DNA of 49,817 bases from Patescibacteria group bacterium (GCA_028707005.1 JAQTVB010000006.1:1-49817); one strand, 5' to 3'; shown: positions 14,349-22,690, numbered from the stretch's first letter. Notes: a model not told the origin generated them from the letters alone. Program-made: numbers and translations.

Positions 14349-15764
14349 ATGAAAATTTTATATTTTGGCGCCGGCTATGTGGGGGCCTGCTCGGCCGCCA
14401 TCAGCGCCGATAGCGGCCATGAAGTTTTAGTCTATGACATTAATCAGGCCTTGGTGAAAAGCTTATCGTCTAACGACAAAGATGTTATTGAATCAAAACT
14501 TTACGAAAAGGGTTTGGGTGATTTAATTATCAGGAACAAGCAAAGAATAAAATTTACTGACAATTTAGCCGATATAGAACAATATATTGACGCGGTAGAA
14601 GCGGTTTTTATGTGTTTGCCCACGCCGGAAAAAGACGGCAGCGGCGAAACGAATTTGGCTTTTTATGAAAATGCCGCCGAAACTTTAGCTGAAATTTTGG
14701 CTAAAAGAAATTATGGCGCGCAAAGCCAGTATGTTTTATTGATTAATAAAAGCACGGTGCCGATTGAGATGGTTAATCGGACTAAAGAAATCATGGAGGC
14801 GGCCGGGGTAAAAAATTTCAGCACCGGTTCCAATCCGGAATTTTTGGTTGAAGGCAAGGCGATTGAAGGATCGATCCGGCCGGAGAGGATTGTTGTGGGC
14901 GCTTGGAGCGAAAAAGATTTTGCCATTTTTCGGGATATTTACGATCGTTTTATAGAAGCGCCTAACGTGAATTATATAGAAGTTAATCCGCTGGAAGCGG
15001 CCGCCAGCAAATTGCTGGCCAATTTCATGCTTTTTAACCGTTTGGCAAATTGTTTCGACGTGGTTGGCCGGGTTTGCGAGAAGTTTGCGGGTTTGCATTT
15101 TGAGAATATCCGCAAAATTTTAATCGCCGACAGTCGGATCGGCGATTGGGGCTTTTATGACAGCCTCTATGCCGGCGGCAGTTGTTTTATCAAGGACGCG
15201 CGCTCTTTATCTTATCAATTAAAGAGTAAAGGCGGCCGGCCGGACTTGGTGGACGATTGTTTAGCGGCGAATCATAGGCAATTAGTTGATTTTTTAAACA
15301 GGGCGAAAACAGAAATTGATTTTAACTGGTCGGACAAAACCGTGGCGCTTTTGGGCCTATCTTTTAAGCGCGATACCAACGATATTCGCAATTCGGCCGC
15401 GATAGAAGCAGCTAAATTTTTATTGGCAGCCGGTGTTAAAAAAATTAAAGCCTACGACCCGGTGGCTGGCAATAATTTTTTAAAATATTTTTCCGGCCCG
15501 CCGGCGCAGGCGGGACAGCCGGCAGCCGATAAAATTATTCTGGCGGACAGTGAAACTGGGGCCATGTCTGGCGCGGAAGTTTTGATTATCGCCGGCGATT
15601 GGCCGCAGTTCAGGGAGCTGGGAGAGTCAATTATGCGGAACCTGCCCAAAGGGGCGATCGTCATGGACGGCCGCCGGATGCTGCAGCAGAAATATCAGGA
15701 GCTGGCCCAAGCCGGCTATAATATCATCGCGGTCGGTTCACCGCTGATGAAAGCGGTCAAGTAA
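14349..15764 (+). CDS. UDP-glucose/GDP-mannose dehydrogenase family protein (likely UDP-glucose 6-dehydrogenase)
   Basis: The 471-residue protein has the full three-part family layout. The N-terminal NAD domain carries GAGYVG (residues 7-12) and CLPTP (89-93), followed by NPEFLVEGKAI (162-172). The middle domain carries the catalytic cysteine in AGGSCFIKD (Cys279), and the C-terminal domain carries LLGLSFKRDTNDIRNS. The family oxidises a 6-hydroxyl of an NDP-sugar to a carboxylate with two NAD+. The nearby UDP-glucuronate decarboxylase makes UDP-glucose to UDP-glucuronate the best guess, but a UDP-HexNAc substrate is possible. PAQAGQPA near residue 385 comes from an in-frame palindrome. It opens the plus-strand glycan locus behind a clear promoter. 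Confidence 0.88.
   Translation: MKILYFGAGYVGACSAAISADSGHEVLVYDINQALVKSLSSNDKDVIESKLYEKGLGDLIIRNKQRIKFTDNLADIEQYIDAVEAVFMCLPTPEKDGSGETNLAFYENAAETLAEILAKRNYGAQSQYVLLINKSTVPIEMVNRTKEIMEAAGVKNFSTGSNPEFLVEGKAIEGSIRPERIVVGAWSEKDFAIFRDIYDRFIEAPNVNYIEVNPLEAAASKLLANFMLFNRLANCFDVVGRVCEKFAGLHFENIRKILIADSRIGDWGFYDSLYAGGSCFIKDARSLSYQLKSKGGRPDLVDDCLAANHRQLVDFLNRAKTEIDFNWSDKTVALLGLSFKRDTNDIRNSAAIEAAKFLLAAGVKKIKAYDPVAGNNFLKYFSGPPAQAGQPAADKIILADSETGAMSGAEVLIIAGDWPQFRELGESIMRNLPKGAIVMDGRRMLQQKYQELAQAGYNIIAVGSPLMKAVK
15497..15514. repeat. In-frame palindrome CCCGCC-N6-GGCGGG
   Basis: The element lies inside the dehydrogenase C-terminal domain and encodes PPAQAG. It is another GC-rich palindromic insertion that keeps the reading frame. 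Confidence 0.6.
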
Positions 15765-15794
15765 TATATATAAAGATCAAATAATCATTAAATT

Positions 15795-16649
15795 ATGCCT
15801 AAAATCGGTTTTATCGGCCAGGGCTGGATCGGCAAAAATTATGCCGATAACTTCGTGGCGCGCGGCTTTGAAGTTGTCCGCTATGGCTTGGAAGCGGAAT
15901 ATAGCGGCAATAAGGGCAAGATAAAAGATTGCGCAATTGTTTTTATCGCCGTGCCCACGCCAACCACGCCTAAAGGTTTTGACGATAGCATTCTAAAGCA
16001 AGTAATAAAATTAGTTGGCGACGGTAAAATTGCGCTAATTAAATCTACTATCACGCCGGGCACGACTGAACATTTGCAGAAAGAAAATCCGCATATTTTC
16101 GTTTTGCATTCACCGGAATTTTTGACTCGACATACGGCCGCTTATGACGCGGCCAACCCGACCAGAAATATTATCGGCCTGCCGGAAGATAAGGAAATTT
16201 ACAGAAAAAAAGCGCGGGAAGTCATGGATATTTTGCCAAAAGCGCCTTACGAAATCATTTGCGGTTCGCTTGACGCCGAATTGGTAAAATACGGCGGCAA
16301 CTGTTTTTTTTATTTTAAAAACGTTTTTTTCAATCTGCTTTATGACTTGTCGCGAAAAGCCGGCGCTGATTGGAAAAACGTCCGAGAAATAATCGCGGCC
16401 GATCCGCGGATCGGCGCCGAACATACCTCTCCGGTTAATCAAGGCGGCCGCGGCGCGGGCGGCGATTGCTTGATCAAAGATTTTGAGGTTTTTATCAGGC
16501 TTTATGCAAGTCATGTTGGAGATAAAGCCGGTTTGAATGTTTTGGCTAATGTAAAAGATAAAAATATCAGCCTGCTTAAAGAGAGCGGAAAAGATTTGAA
16601 TTTGTTGGCGGGTGTTTACGGGGATGATATTTTAAAGAGTAATAAATAA
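15795..16649 (+). CDS. Short NDP-sugar dehydrogenase lacking the C-terminal domain
   Basis: The 284-residue protein has an NAD-binding N-terminus (GFIGQGWIGKNYADN), AVPTPTTPKGFDD (53-65), HSPEFL and a catalytic-type motif GAGGDCLIKDF (Cys225). It then ends about 60 residues later, without the C-terminal domain that family enzymes use for sugar binding and dimer contacts. The next gene starts 11 bases on and shows no leftover of that domain, so this is not a recent frameshift. The glycine motif is GxGWIG rather than GxGYVG. It may be a specialised short dehydrogenase, a partner of the full-length enzyme upstream, or act on a different NDP-sugar. Confidence 0.78.
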   Translation: MPKIGFIGQGWIGKNYADNFVARGFEVVRYGLEAEYSGNKGKIKDCAIVFIAVPTPTTPKGFDDSILKQVIKLVGDGKIALIKSTITPGTTEHLQKENPHIFVLHSPEFLTRHTAAYDAANPTRNIIGLPEDKEIYRKKAREVMDILPKAPYEIICGSLDAELVKYGGNCFFYFKNVFFNLLYDLSRKAGADWKNVREIIAADPRIGAEHTSPVNQGGRGAGGDCLIKDFEVFIRLYASHVGDKAGLNVLANVKDKNISLLKESGKDLNLLAGVYGDDILKSNK

Positions 16650-16660
16650 CATAAAATTTT

Positions 16661-17563
16661 ATGCCAAAATGCTTAGTTACCGGCGGCGCCGGCTTCATCG
16701 GCTCCAACTTGGTTGATGAATTGATTAAGCAAAACAACCAGGTGGTCGTGATTGATAATTTATCAACCGGTAAAAAGGAAAATTTAAATCCTCGGGCCGA
16801 ATTTCATGAATTGGATATAAGAAATTTGGAAAAAATCAAGCCGCTGTTTGCCAATATAGATTATGTTTTCCATCTGGCCGCCTTTCCCCGAGTTCAGCCG
16901 TCAATTGAGGATCCGGCGACTGCTAACGATATAAATTTAAACGGCACGCTGAATGTTTTGTTGGCCGCGCGCGACGCCAAAGTGAAGAGAGTGGTTTACA
17001 GCGCTTCCTCCTCGGCTTATGGCGATCAGACAAAAATGCCGCTTACGGAAAATATGCCGGCTCACCCTTTAAGCCCTTATGGATTGCAGAAATATGTCGG
17101 TGAATTATATTGCCGATTGTTTAGCGATATTTTCGGCCTATCAACCGTGAGCCTGCGCTATTTTAACATTTATGGCAAACGGCAAGCTCTGGTGGGCGCT
17201 TATTGCCTGGTGATGGGAACGTTTGTGAATCAAAGATTAGCCGGCAAGCCGCTGACTATTACCGGCGACGGCAATAATCGCCGTGATTACACCTCGGTGA
17301 TTGATGCGGTCAAGGCCAATATTTTAGCGTCCCGGAGCGATCGGGTGGGCAGGGGAGAAGTCATCAATATTGGCCGCGGCCATAATTTCAGCGTTAATGA
17401 ATTGGCGGCCATGATCGGCGGGCCGACCGTGCACATCGCTCCGCGCCTTGAGCCTAGGGAAACTTTAGCGGATAATTCGCTGGCAAAAAAGTTGTTGGGC
17501 TGGGAGCCGACCGTTAATTTGCCCGAGTGGCTGGAGGGCTACAAGAGAGAAATGGGGCTCTAG
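16661..17563 (+). CDS. NAD-dependent sugar-nucleotide epimerase (SDR, GalE/WbpP-like)
   Basis: The 300-residue protein is an extended short-chain dehydrogenase. It has the NAD motif TGGAGFIG (residues 7-14), SASSSAYGD (114-122) and the catalytic Y140xxxK144 pair in SPYGLQKY, then SLRYFNIYGKRQ. Such enzymes interconvert C4 epimers of UDP-glucose, UDP-GlcNAc or UDP-uronic acids. The sequence context (next to dehydrogenases) makes a uronate epimerase possible as well. It lies 11 bases after the short dehydrogenase, so they are probably co-transcribed. The exact substrate cannot be assigned by eye. Confidence 0.85.
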   Translation: MPKCLVTGGAGFIGSNLVDELIKQNNQVVVIDNLSTGKKENLNPRAEFHELDIRNLEKIKPLFANIDYVFHLAAFPRVQPSIEDPATANDINLNGTLNVLLAARDAKVKRVVYSASSSAYGDQTKMPLTENMPAHPLSPYGLQKYVGELYCRLFSDIFGLSTVSLRYFNIYGKRQALVGAYCLVMGTFVNQRLAGKPLTITGDGNNRRDYTSVIDAVKANILASRSDRVGRGEVINIGRGHNFSVNELAAMIGGPTVHIAPRLEPRETLADNSLAKKLLGWEPTVNLPEWLEGYKREMGL

Positions 17564-17605
17564 AGCAATTAAAAATTATCAATTACGAATTAGGAATTAA
17601 GAATT
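17564..17605. repeat. Six heptamers of NNNAATT type directly after a stop codon
   Basis: Units AGCAATT, AAAAATT, ATCAATT, ACGAATT, AGGAATT and AAGAATT follow the TAG at 17561-17563 without a gap. The same unit type starts at a stop codon at 3028. Confidence 0.75.
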
Positions 17606-17626
17606 TAAAAGTCGTGATCATTTTCT

Positions 17627-17654
17627 TGTCATTCCCGCGAAAGCGGGAATGACA
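17627..17654. repeat. Perfect 12-bp inverted repeat, REP-like hairpin
   Basis: TGTCATTCCCGC and GCGGGAATGACA flank a GAAA loop. The same TGTCATT/AATGACA ends occur in the repeat cluster at 8030-8178. It sits between two sugar-nucleotide genes, 13 bases before the next start, and could alter translation or mRNA stability. Confidence 0.85.
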
Positions 17655-17667
17655 GATAAGAGATTTT

Positions 17668-18603
17668 ATGAAAACCATTTTAGTTACCGGCGGCGCCGGA
17701 TTTATTGGATCGCATTTATGCGCCAAACTGCTGGAACAGGGGCATAAAGTGATTTGTCTGGATAATTTTTTCACCGGCAGCAAGAAAAATATTGAATCTT
17801 TGCTGATGCAGAAGAATTTTAAGCTGGTTGAGCACGATATTATTGAGCCGTATTTTACCGAAGAACGCATTGACCAGATTTATAATTTAGCCTGTCCGGC
17901 TTCGCCGGCGCATTATCAATTTAACGCTATTAGGACGATAAAAGCCAATACTATCGGCGTTGTCAATATACTGGGACTGGCCAAGCTGCATCAGGCGCGC
18001 ATTCTGCAGGCTTCAACTTCGGAGATTTACGGCGACCCGACCGAGCACCCGCAAAAAGAGAGCTATTGGGGCAACGTCAATACGATCGGACCGCGGGCCT
18101 GCTATGACGAAGGCAAGCGCGTGGCCGAAACATTATTTTTTGATTATCACCGGAAGCATAGCCTGGAAATCCGCGTGGCCAGGATTTTCAACACTTACGG
18201 GGAGAAGATGGCGGAAAATGACGGCCGGGTAGTTTCTAATTTTATCACGCAAGCGCTTTCAAACAACGACATCACCATTTACGGCGACGGCGCGCAAACC
18301 AGGTCATTCTGCTATGTTTCGGACTTGGTAAATGGCTTAGTTAAATTGATGAATCAGCCTGATTTTATCGGGCCGGTTAATCTCGGCAACCCGATTGAAT
18401 TGACGATCAAGAGAATCGCGGAGAAAATTATTACTCTTACCGGCTCCAAAGCGAAATTAATTTATAAGCCTCTGCCCCAGGATGATCCGAAACAGCGCCG
18501 GCCGGACATAGCGCTGGCTAAAGAAAAATTAAATTGGCAGCCGGAAGTCAAACTTGAAGACGGGCTTAAAAAAACCATAGAGTATTTTAGAAAGATCATT
18601 TAA
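17668..18603 (+). CDS. UDP-glucuronate decarboxylase (UDP-xylose synthase type)
   Basis: The 311-residue SDR protein shows the hallmarks of UDP-xylose synthase. These are [11 protein letters not shown] (residues 7-17), [44 protein letters not shown] with the catalytic Y146/K150 pair, and [10 protein letters not shown]. The enzyme converts UDP-glucuronate to UDP-xylose with bound NAD+. It does not carry the formyltransferase half of ArnA. With the dehydrogenase at 14349 this gives a two-step route from UDP-glucose to UDP-xylose, so xylose or a derivative is probably part of the glycan. It starts 13 bases after a strong hairpin. Confidence 0.9.
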   Translation: MKTILVTGGAGFIGSHLCAKLLEQGHKVICLDNFFTGSKKNIESLLMQKNFKLVEHDIIEPYFTEERIDQIYNLACPASPAHYQFNAIRTIKANTIGVVNILGLAKLHQARILQASTSEIYGDPTEHPQKESYWGNVNTIGPRACYDEGKRVAETLFFDYHRKHSLEIRVARIFNTYGEKMAENDGRVVSNFITQALSNNDITIYGDGAQTRSFCYVSDLVNGLVKLMNQPDFIGPVNLGNPIELTIKRIAEKIITLTGSKAKLIYKPLPQDDPKQRRPDIALAKEKLNWQPEVKLEDGLKKTIEYFRKII

Positions 18604-18639
18604 GATAAAGTTTGGATAATTATAGGGAAAAGCTTACTT

Positions 18640-19800
18640 ATGAAAAAAATTTTAATTTTCTCTACCGCCTATTTACCCATGGTCGGCGGCGCGGAAATTG
18701 CGGTCAAAGAGCTTACGGACAGAATTGTCGGTTATGAGTTTGATCTCATAACCTCGCGGCTGGACCGTAAGCTGCCGATCTTTGAAAGGTTGGGCGGGGT
18801 AAACGTTTATCGGGTCGGTTTTGGCAATAAATTTGATAAGTTTTTATTGCCCCTTTTCGGCCTATGGCGATCTATCCGCCTGGATCGCGTAAAGCATTAT
18901 CAGATCATTTTCTCCTTGCTGGCCAGTCAAGCGTCAATTGCCGCGGCCCTTTTTAAAATTATTCAACCAGACAAAAAATTGGTTTTAAATTTACAGGAAG
19001 GCGACGAAGAGGAGCATCTAAAAAGATATGCCCTAGGCAATGATTTATTGTATAGAATTTTCATTCGTCCTTGGCATTTGTTGGTTTTTAAAAAAGCGGA
19101 TTTGGTTGTTGCCCTAAGCGGTTATTTAAAGAATCGAGCCCTAGCCAATGGCGTTAAGTGCCAGGTTGAGGTTGTGCCAAACGGAGTGGACGTAAAAAAA
19201 TTTAAAGTTGAGAATTTAAAGTTTAAAATTAAGGAATTAAAAGATAAATTAAATATTAAAGAATCGGATAAAGTAATCATAACGATTTCTCGGCTGGTTA
19301 AAAAGAATGGAGTGGGGGATTTGATCGAGGCGGTGCGCTATCTGCCGGCGAATGTTAAATTAATAATAATTGGCGGAGGAGAATTGGAGTCAAGTTGCAA
19401 ATTGAAAATTTCCCATTTAAAATTAGCCGACCGAGTGATCATGCTTGGAGCAATGAATAATGGAGTCGTGCCGGAATATTTGGCCATTGCCGACGTGTTT
19501 GTGCGGCCGTCTCTTTCCGAAGGCCAGGGTATCTCATTTTTGGAAGCCATGGCCGCGGGCGTGCCGGTTGTCGCCACGCCGGTCGGCGGCATAGTAGATT
19601 TTTTGCATGATGGCCAGACCGGTTTGTTCTGCGAGGTCAATAATTCCCAAAGCATTGCCGAAAAAGTAAAAATATATCTTGCCAACAGGGAATTAACCGA
19701 AAAAATTAAAACCCAGGCCAGAGAATTAATAATAAAAAAGTATGACTGGGGCTTGATTTCGGAAAGAATGAAAAATATTTTTAATGAGTTGACAAGTTAA
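18640..19800 (+). CDS. GT4-family glycosyltransferase
   Basis: The 386-residue protein starts MKKILIFSTAYLPMVGGAE, a typical GT4 acceptor-domain start with a glycine loop. The C-terminal domain carries EGQGISFLEAMAAGVPVVATPVGG with the E-x7-E donor-binding motif. Two stretches of degenerate seven-base repeats lie in frame: KVENLKFKIKELKDKLNIKE (19204-19259), at the junction of the two GT-B domains, and CKLKISHLKL (19391-19425). A truncated GT2 gene follows immediately. The sugar and acceptor are unknown. Confidence 0.9.
   Translation: MKKILIFSTAYLPMVGGAEIAVKELTDRIVGYEFDLITSRLDRKLPIFERLGGVNVYRVGFGNKFDKFLLPLFGLWRSIRLDRVKHYQIIFSLLASQASIAAALFKIIQPDKKLVLNLQEGDEEEHLKRYALGNDLLYRIFIRPWHLLVFKKADLVVALSGYLKNRALANGVKCQVEVVPNGVDVKKFKVENLKFKIKELKDKLNIKESDKVIITISRLVKKNGVGDLIEAVRYLPANVKLIIIGGGELESSCKLKISHLKLADRVIMLGAMNNGVVPEYLAIADVFVRPSLSEGQGISFLEAMAAGVPVVATPVGGIVDFLHDGQTGLFCEVNNSQSIAEKVKIYLANRELTEKIKTQARELIIKKYDWGLISERMKNIFNELTS
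19204..19425. repeat. Two degenerate heptamer tracts inside a GT4 gene
   Basis: At 19204-19259 eight units such as AGAATTT, AAAGTTT and AAAATTA run with a 7-bp period. At 19391-19425 five more follow: CAAGTTG, CAAATTG, AAAATTT, CCCATTT and AAAATTA. They are less perfect than the other arrays, but the period is kept. Confidence 0.55.
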
Positions 19801-19810
19801 AAAATGGCCT

Positions 19811-19972
19811 ATGCAAAAATTATCTATCGTGATTCCAATTTTTAATGAACAAAGCGCCATTTTGGAAATTTTAAAGAGAATTGAAGCGGTTGCATTGTCC
19901 TGGGAAAAAGAAATCATCCTGGTTGATGATTGTTCGAATGACGGCACGGGCTGGCGGCGGTTTGGCATATAG
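19811..19972 (+). pseudogene. Truncated GT2 (dolichyl-phosphate mannosyltransferase-like) remnant
   Basis: An ATG at 19811 opens a 53-codon frame beginning MQKLSIVIPIFNEQSAILEI and reaching EIILVDDCSNDGT, the conserved start of a DPM-like GT2 enzyme. It closely resembles the intact gene at 27618 (MPKLSIIIPVFNEKSTIAEI...EIIIVDDFSTDGT). After NDGT the similarity stops and a TAG follows within eight codons. In another frame the next bases read ARAGGGLAYSEV then stop, possibly the other end of the deletion. About 180 residues are missing, including the catalytic DxD region. The following GtrA domain is the usual partner of such a GT2. Confidence 0.85.
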
Positions 19973-19999
19973 TGAGGTTTAGCGTTAGAAAATAAAAAT

Positions 20000-21541
20000 A
20001 TGATAAATTTTTTACAAAAGTATAAACAAATAATAAAGTATCTTATCGCCGGCAGTGCGGCCGCTTTGGTTGATTTGAGCTTTTTATATTTTTTTACTGA
20101 TATTCTGGGTATCTGGTATTTAATCTCGGCTGGTTTAGCCTTGGTGGTGGCGTTTTTTGTAAGCTTCTTTTTACAAAAATTTTGGACTTTCAGGGATGGA
20201 AACAGAGAATTGATATATAAGCAAATGGGAGCTTATTTGGCCGTAGCCTTAACCAATTTTGTCATAAATCTTGCGTTGATGTATATTCTGGTTGATGGTT
20301 TAAAAATTTGGTATATGCTGGCGCAATTCATAACTAGCGGTTTAATCGCCATTGAAAGTTATTTGGTTTATAAAATTTTTATTTTTAACGGAAAAAGCAA
20401 ATTTCAAAACGGCAAAATAAAAATTTTAATCGCCACCGGCATCTACCCGCCGGATATCGGCGGGCCGGCGACCATGATTAAAGCTTTAGCGGAAGCTTTA
20501 AAAAAAAGTTTTGACATAAAAATAATTACTTACGCGGACGCGCATAGCTCTCCGGATGAAATAGTCAGAGTAAAAAAATCCGGTAAATTTTTAAAATATT
20601 TGATTTATTTTTGTAAAATGCTGAGGCTGGCGAAGCGGGCGGATATCTTGTATATAACTGAAACCTACAGCGTGGGCTATTTCGCTTATTTGATAAAAAA
20701 AATCACCGGTAAAAAATATATTGTTCGTTTTGCCGGAGATAGCGCCTGGGAGACGGCGGCGGGAGCCGGTTGGACCAATGATTATATCACTGATTTTCAA
20801 AATATAAAGTATGACGGGCGGATAGAAAAATTAAAAGCGCGGCGAAAGAAAATATTAGTTAATGCGGACGCGGTTATAGCGGTGAGCTGTTTTATGTCCA
20901 GGGTAGCGAAGATGATCGGCGTTGATGAAGAAAAAATAACCGTAATTTACAATGCCGTAGATTTTTTTCCCGCTCCGCCGAAACGTCAAGTTCCGTTAAA
21001 TCCGACTTTGATTTACGCGGGCAGATTGGTCCGCTGGAAAGGCGTGGCCATGCTGATTCAAGCGGTTCAAGCATTGAAGGAAAAAAGGCCGAATATTATT
21101 TTTGAAATATTAGGCGATGGGCCGGAAGAAGCCAGACTAAAAAAAATGGTCGGTGATTTGGGTCTGGCTAAAAACGTAATTTTTCGCGGCCGGGTGAGCG
21201 AGGAAGAGAGCCATGGAATTTTTGCCCGCTCCACTGTTTTTGTTTTAAATTCAAACTATGAGGGCATGCCGCACTCGGTTCTAAACGCCATGAGATCGGG
21301 TTTGCCCGTAATCACTACGCCGATTGATGGCAATAGAGAAGTCGTACGGGACGGCCAGAACGGCTTGCTGGCGCCGTACAACGAGCTGGAGGCTTGGGTG
21401 GCGGCGATAAATAAATTATTAAATGATCAAGGCTTGCAGCAAACCTTTTCTAATAATGGTTTGGAGATTGTAAAAAAATTCAAATGGAGCGAAGCGGTGG
21501 AGAAAACTGCGGTTTTAATCCGCGATCTCGGCCAACCATAA
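20000..21541 (+). CDS. GtrA-like membrane domain fused to a GT4 glycosyltransferase
   Basis: The 513-residue protein joins two normally separate units. Residues 1-131 form a GtrA-like domain with four membrane segments (starting FLQKYKQIIKYLIAGSAAAL, with QKFWTFRD in a loop), a family linked to moving undecaprenyl-phosphate-linked sugars. Residues 140-513 are a GT4 enzyme starting KIKILIATGIYPPDIGGPA. The donor motif is EGMPHSVLNAMRSGLP, so the second glutamate of E-x7-E is replaced by asparagine. The linker (GKSKFQNGK) resembles the heptamer-encoded peptides seen elsewhere. GtrA is usually next to or fused with a DPM-like GT2, and just such a gene lies broken upstream. The fusion would place the GT4 enzyme at the membrane. 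Confidence 0.88.
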   Translation: MINFLQKYKQIIKYLIAGSAAALVDLSFLYFFTDILGIWYLISAGLALVVAFFVSFFLQKFWTFRDGNRELIYKQMGAYLAVALTNFVINLALMYILVDGLKIWYMLAQFITSGLIAIESYLVYKIFIFNGKSKFQNGKIKILIATGIYPPDIGGPATMIKALAEALKKSFDIKIITYADAHSSPDEIVRVKKSGKFLKYLIYFCKMLRLAKRADILYITETYSVGYFAYLIKKITGKKYIVRFAGDSAWETAAGAGWTNDYITDFQNIKYDGRIEKLKARRKKILVNADAVIAVSCFMSRVAKMIGVDEEKITVIYNAVDFFPAPPKRQVPLNPTLIYAGRLVRWKGVAMLIQAVQALKEKRPNIIFEILGDGPEEARLKKMVGDLGLAKNVIFRGRVSEEESHGIFARSTVFVLNSNYEGMPHSVLNAMRSGLPVITTPIDGNREVVRDGQNGLLAPYNELEAWVAAINKLLNDQGLQQTFSNNGLEIVKKFKWSEAVEKTAVLIRDLGQP

Positions 21542-21567
21542 TTCGAGATTAAGAAAACATTGATAAA

Positions 21568-22650
21568 ATGAAAATATTATCTTTAGGCTTAGACAATTCA
21601 ATCTTAAATAAATCATCGGCTTTAGCTCGGAGGGTTGTTGAGTATGGTAACTTAGTTGAAGAATATACGGTGATCGTGCCGAGCCAAAAAAATGAAAAAA
21701 TTTCCTTATCGGAAAAAGTAAAAGTTTACGGTTCGGGCGGCGGCAATAAATCAGCGCGGTTGATTAAAATTTATCATCTGGCAAAAAAATTGTTGCAAAA
21801 AGAAAAATACGATGTCATCACTGTGCAGGATCAATACTCTTTGGCATTAATCGGTCTGAAATTGGCGGATAAATTTAACATTGGATTGGAAATTCAGGTG
21901 CATGGTTTTGAAAAGTTCATGGGCTGGCGCAAACTGATTGCCAAATACGTGTTGCCGCGCGCCGACGCGGTAAGATGCGTGAGTAAGAGATTGAAAAAGC
22001 AATTGATTGACCAGTTCGGCGTGAAAGAGGAAAAGATTACGGTAGTTCCGATTTATTCAGAGCGCACAACGCACAACGCACAACGGATAACCCGCCAAGA
22101 CAAAAAGTTTATTTTTTTAACCGTGGGCAGATTGGTGCCGGTGAAAAATGTGGAAATGCAGATTAAAGCTATGTGTGAAGTGGTGAAGGCGCAACCGAAC
22201 ACGGAACTTTGGATTGTGGGAGACGGACCGGGAAGAAAGAATTACGAATTGCGGATTATGAATTATGGATTAGAAAAAAATGTAAAATTGTTTGGTCGGC
22301 AGGATAGTCTGGATAGTTATTATAGCCGGGCGGACGCCTTTGTTTTAACATCTGACGCAGAAGGCTGGGGCTTGGCCGTGATTGAGGCCGCTGCCGCTGG
22401 ATTGCCGATCATTATGACCGATGTGGGTTGCGCCGGCGAAGTGATAAAAAATGGCGAAAGCGGCTTAGTTATTCCGGTTGGTAATAAGCAGGAATTGGTT
22501 GAGGCGATGTTAAAAATTATTGAAGATAAAAATTTAAGAAAAAAATTGGGAGACAATGCCGGGTTGGCGGTAAAGCGGTTGCCAAACAAAGAACAGACAT
22601 TAGCGCTGTATAAAAGATCGTGGGATTTGGCCTTAAAAAACTATGAGTAA
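21568..22650 (+). CDS. GT4-family glycosyltransferase with two in-frame heptamer arrays
   Basis: The 360-residue GT-B enzyme starts MKILSLGLDNSILNKSSALA and carries the donor-domain motif EGWGLAVIEAAAAGLPIIMT (E-x7-E). HNAQRITR (22062-22096), between the two domains, and NYELRIMNYGLE (22239-22273) are encoded by seven-base repeats. Both lie where family members usually have variable loops, so the protein is probably still functional. The gene lies 26 bases after the GtrA-GT4 fusion. The sugar specificity is unknown. Confidence 0.9.
   Translation: MKILSLGLDNSILNKSSALARRVVEYGNLVEEYTVIVPSQKNEKISLSEKVKVYGSGGGNKSARLIKIYHLAKKLLQKEKYDVITVQDQYSLALIGLKLADKFNIGLEIQVHGFEKFMGWRKLIAKYVLPRADAVRCVSKRLKKQLIDQFGVKEEKITVVPIYSERTTHNAQRITRQDKKFIFLTVGRLVPVKNVEMQIKAMCEVVKAQPNTELWIVGDGPGRKNYELRIMNYGLEKNVKLFGRQDSLDSYYSRADAFVLTSDAEGWGLAVIEAAAAGLPIIMTDVGCAGEVIKNGESGLVIPVGNKQELVEAMLKIIEDKNLRKKLGDNAGLAVKRLPNKEQTLALYKRSWDLALKNYE
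22062..22096. repeat. In-frame heptamer array (ACGCACA type)
   Basis: Units GCGCACA, ACGCACA, ACGCACA, ACGGATA and ACCCGCC run in a GT4 gene and encode RTTHNAQRITR. Related ACACATA units occur between genes near 1234-1264. Confidence 0.75.
22239..22273. repeat. In-frame heptamer array (NNGAATT type)
   Basis: Units GAATTAC, GAATTGC, GGATTAT, GAATTAT and GGATTAG encode NYELRIMNYGLE. The same unit type lies between genes at 3028-3076 and 17564-17605. Confidence 0.8.
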
Positions 22651-22690
22651 ATATATTTTGCGTTAAGCAACAAATCAGCAGAATAATATT

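Noticed and set aside
15795-16649. Frameshift as the cause of the short dehydrogenase
   Set aside because: Only 11 bases separate it from the next gene and no C-terminal domain sequence remains in any frame there.
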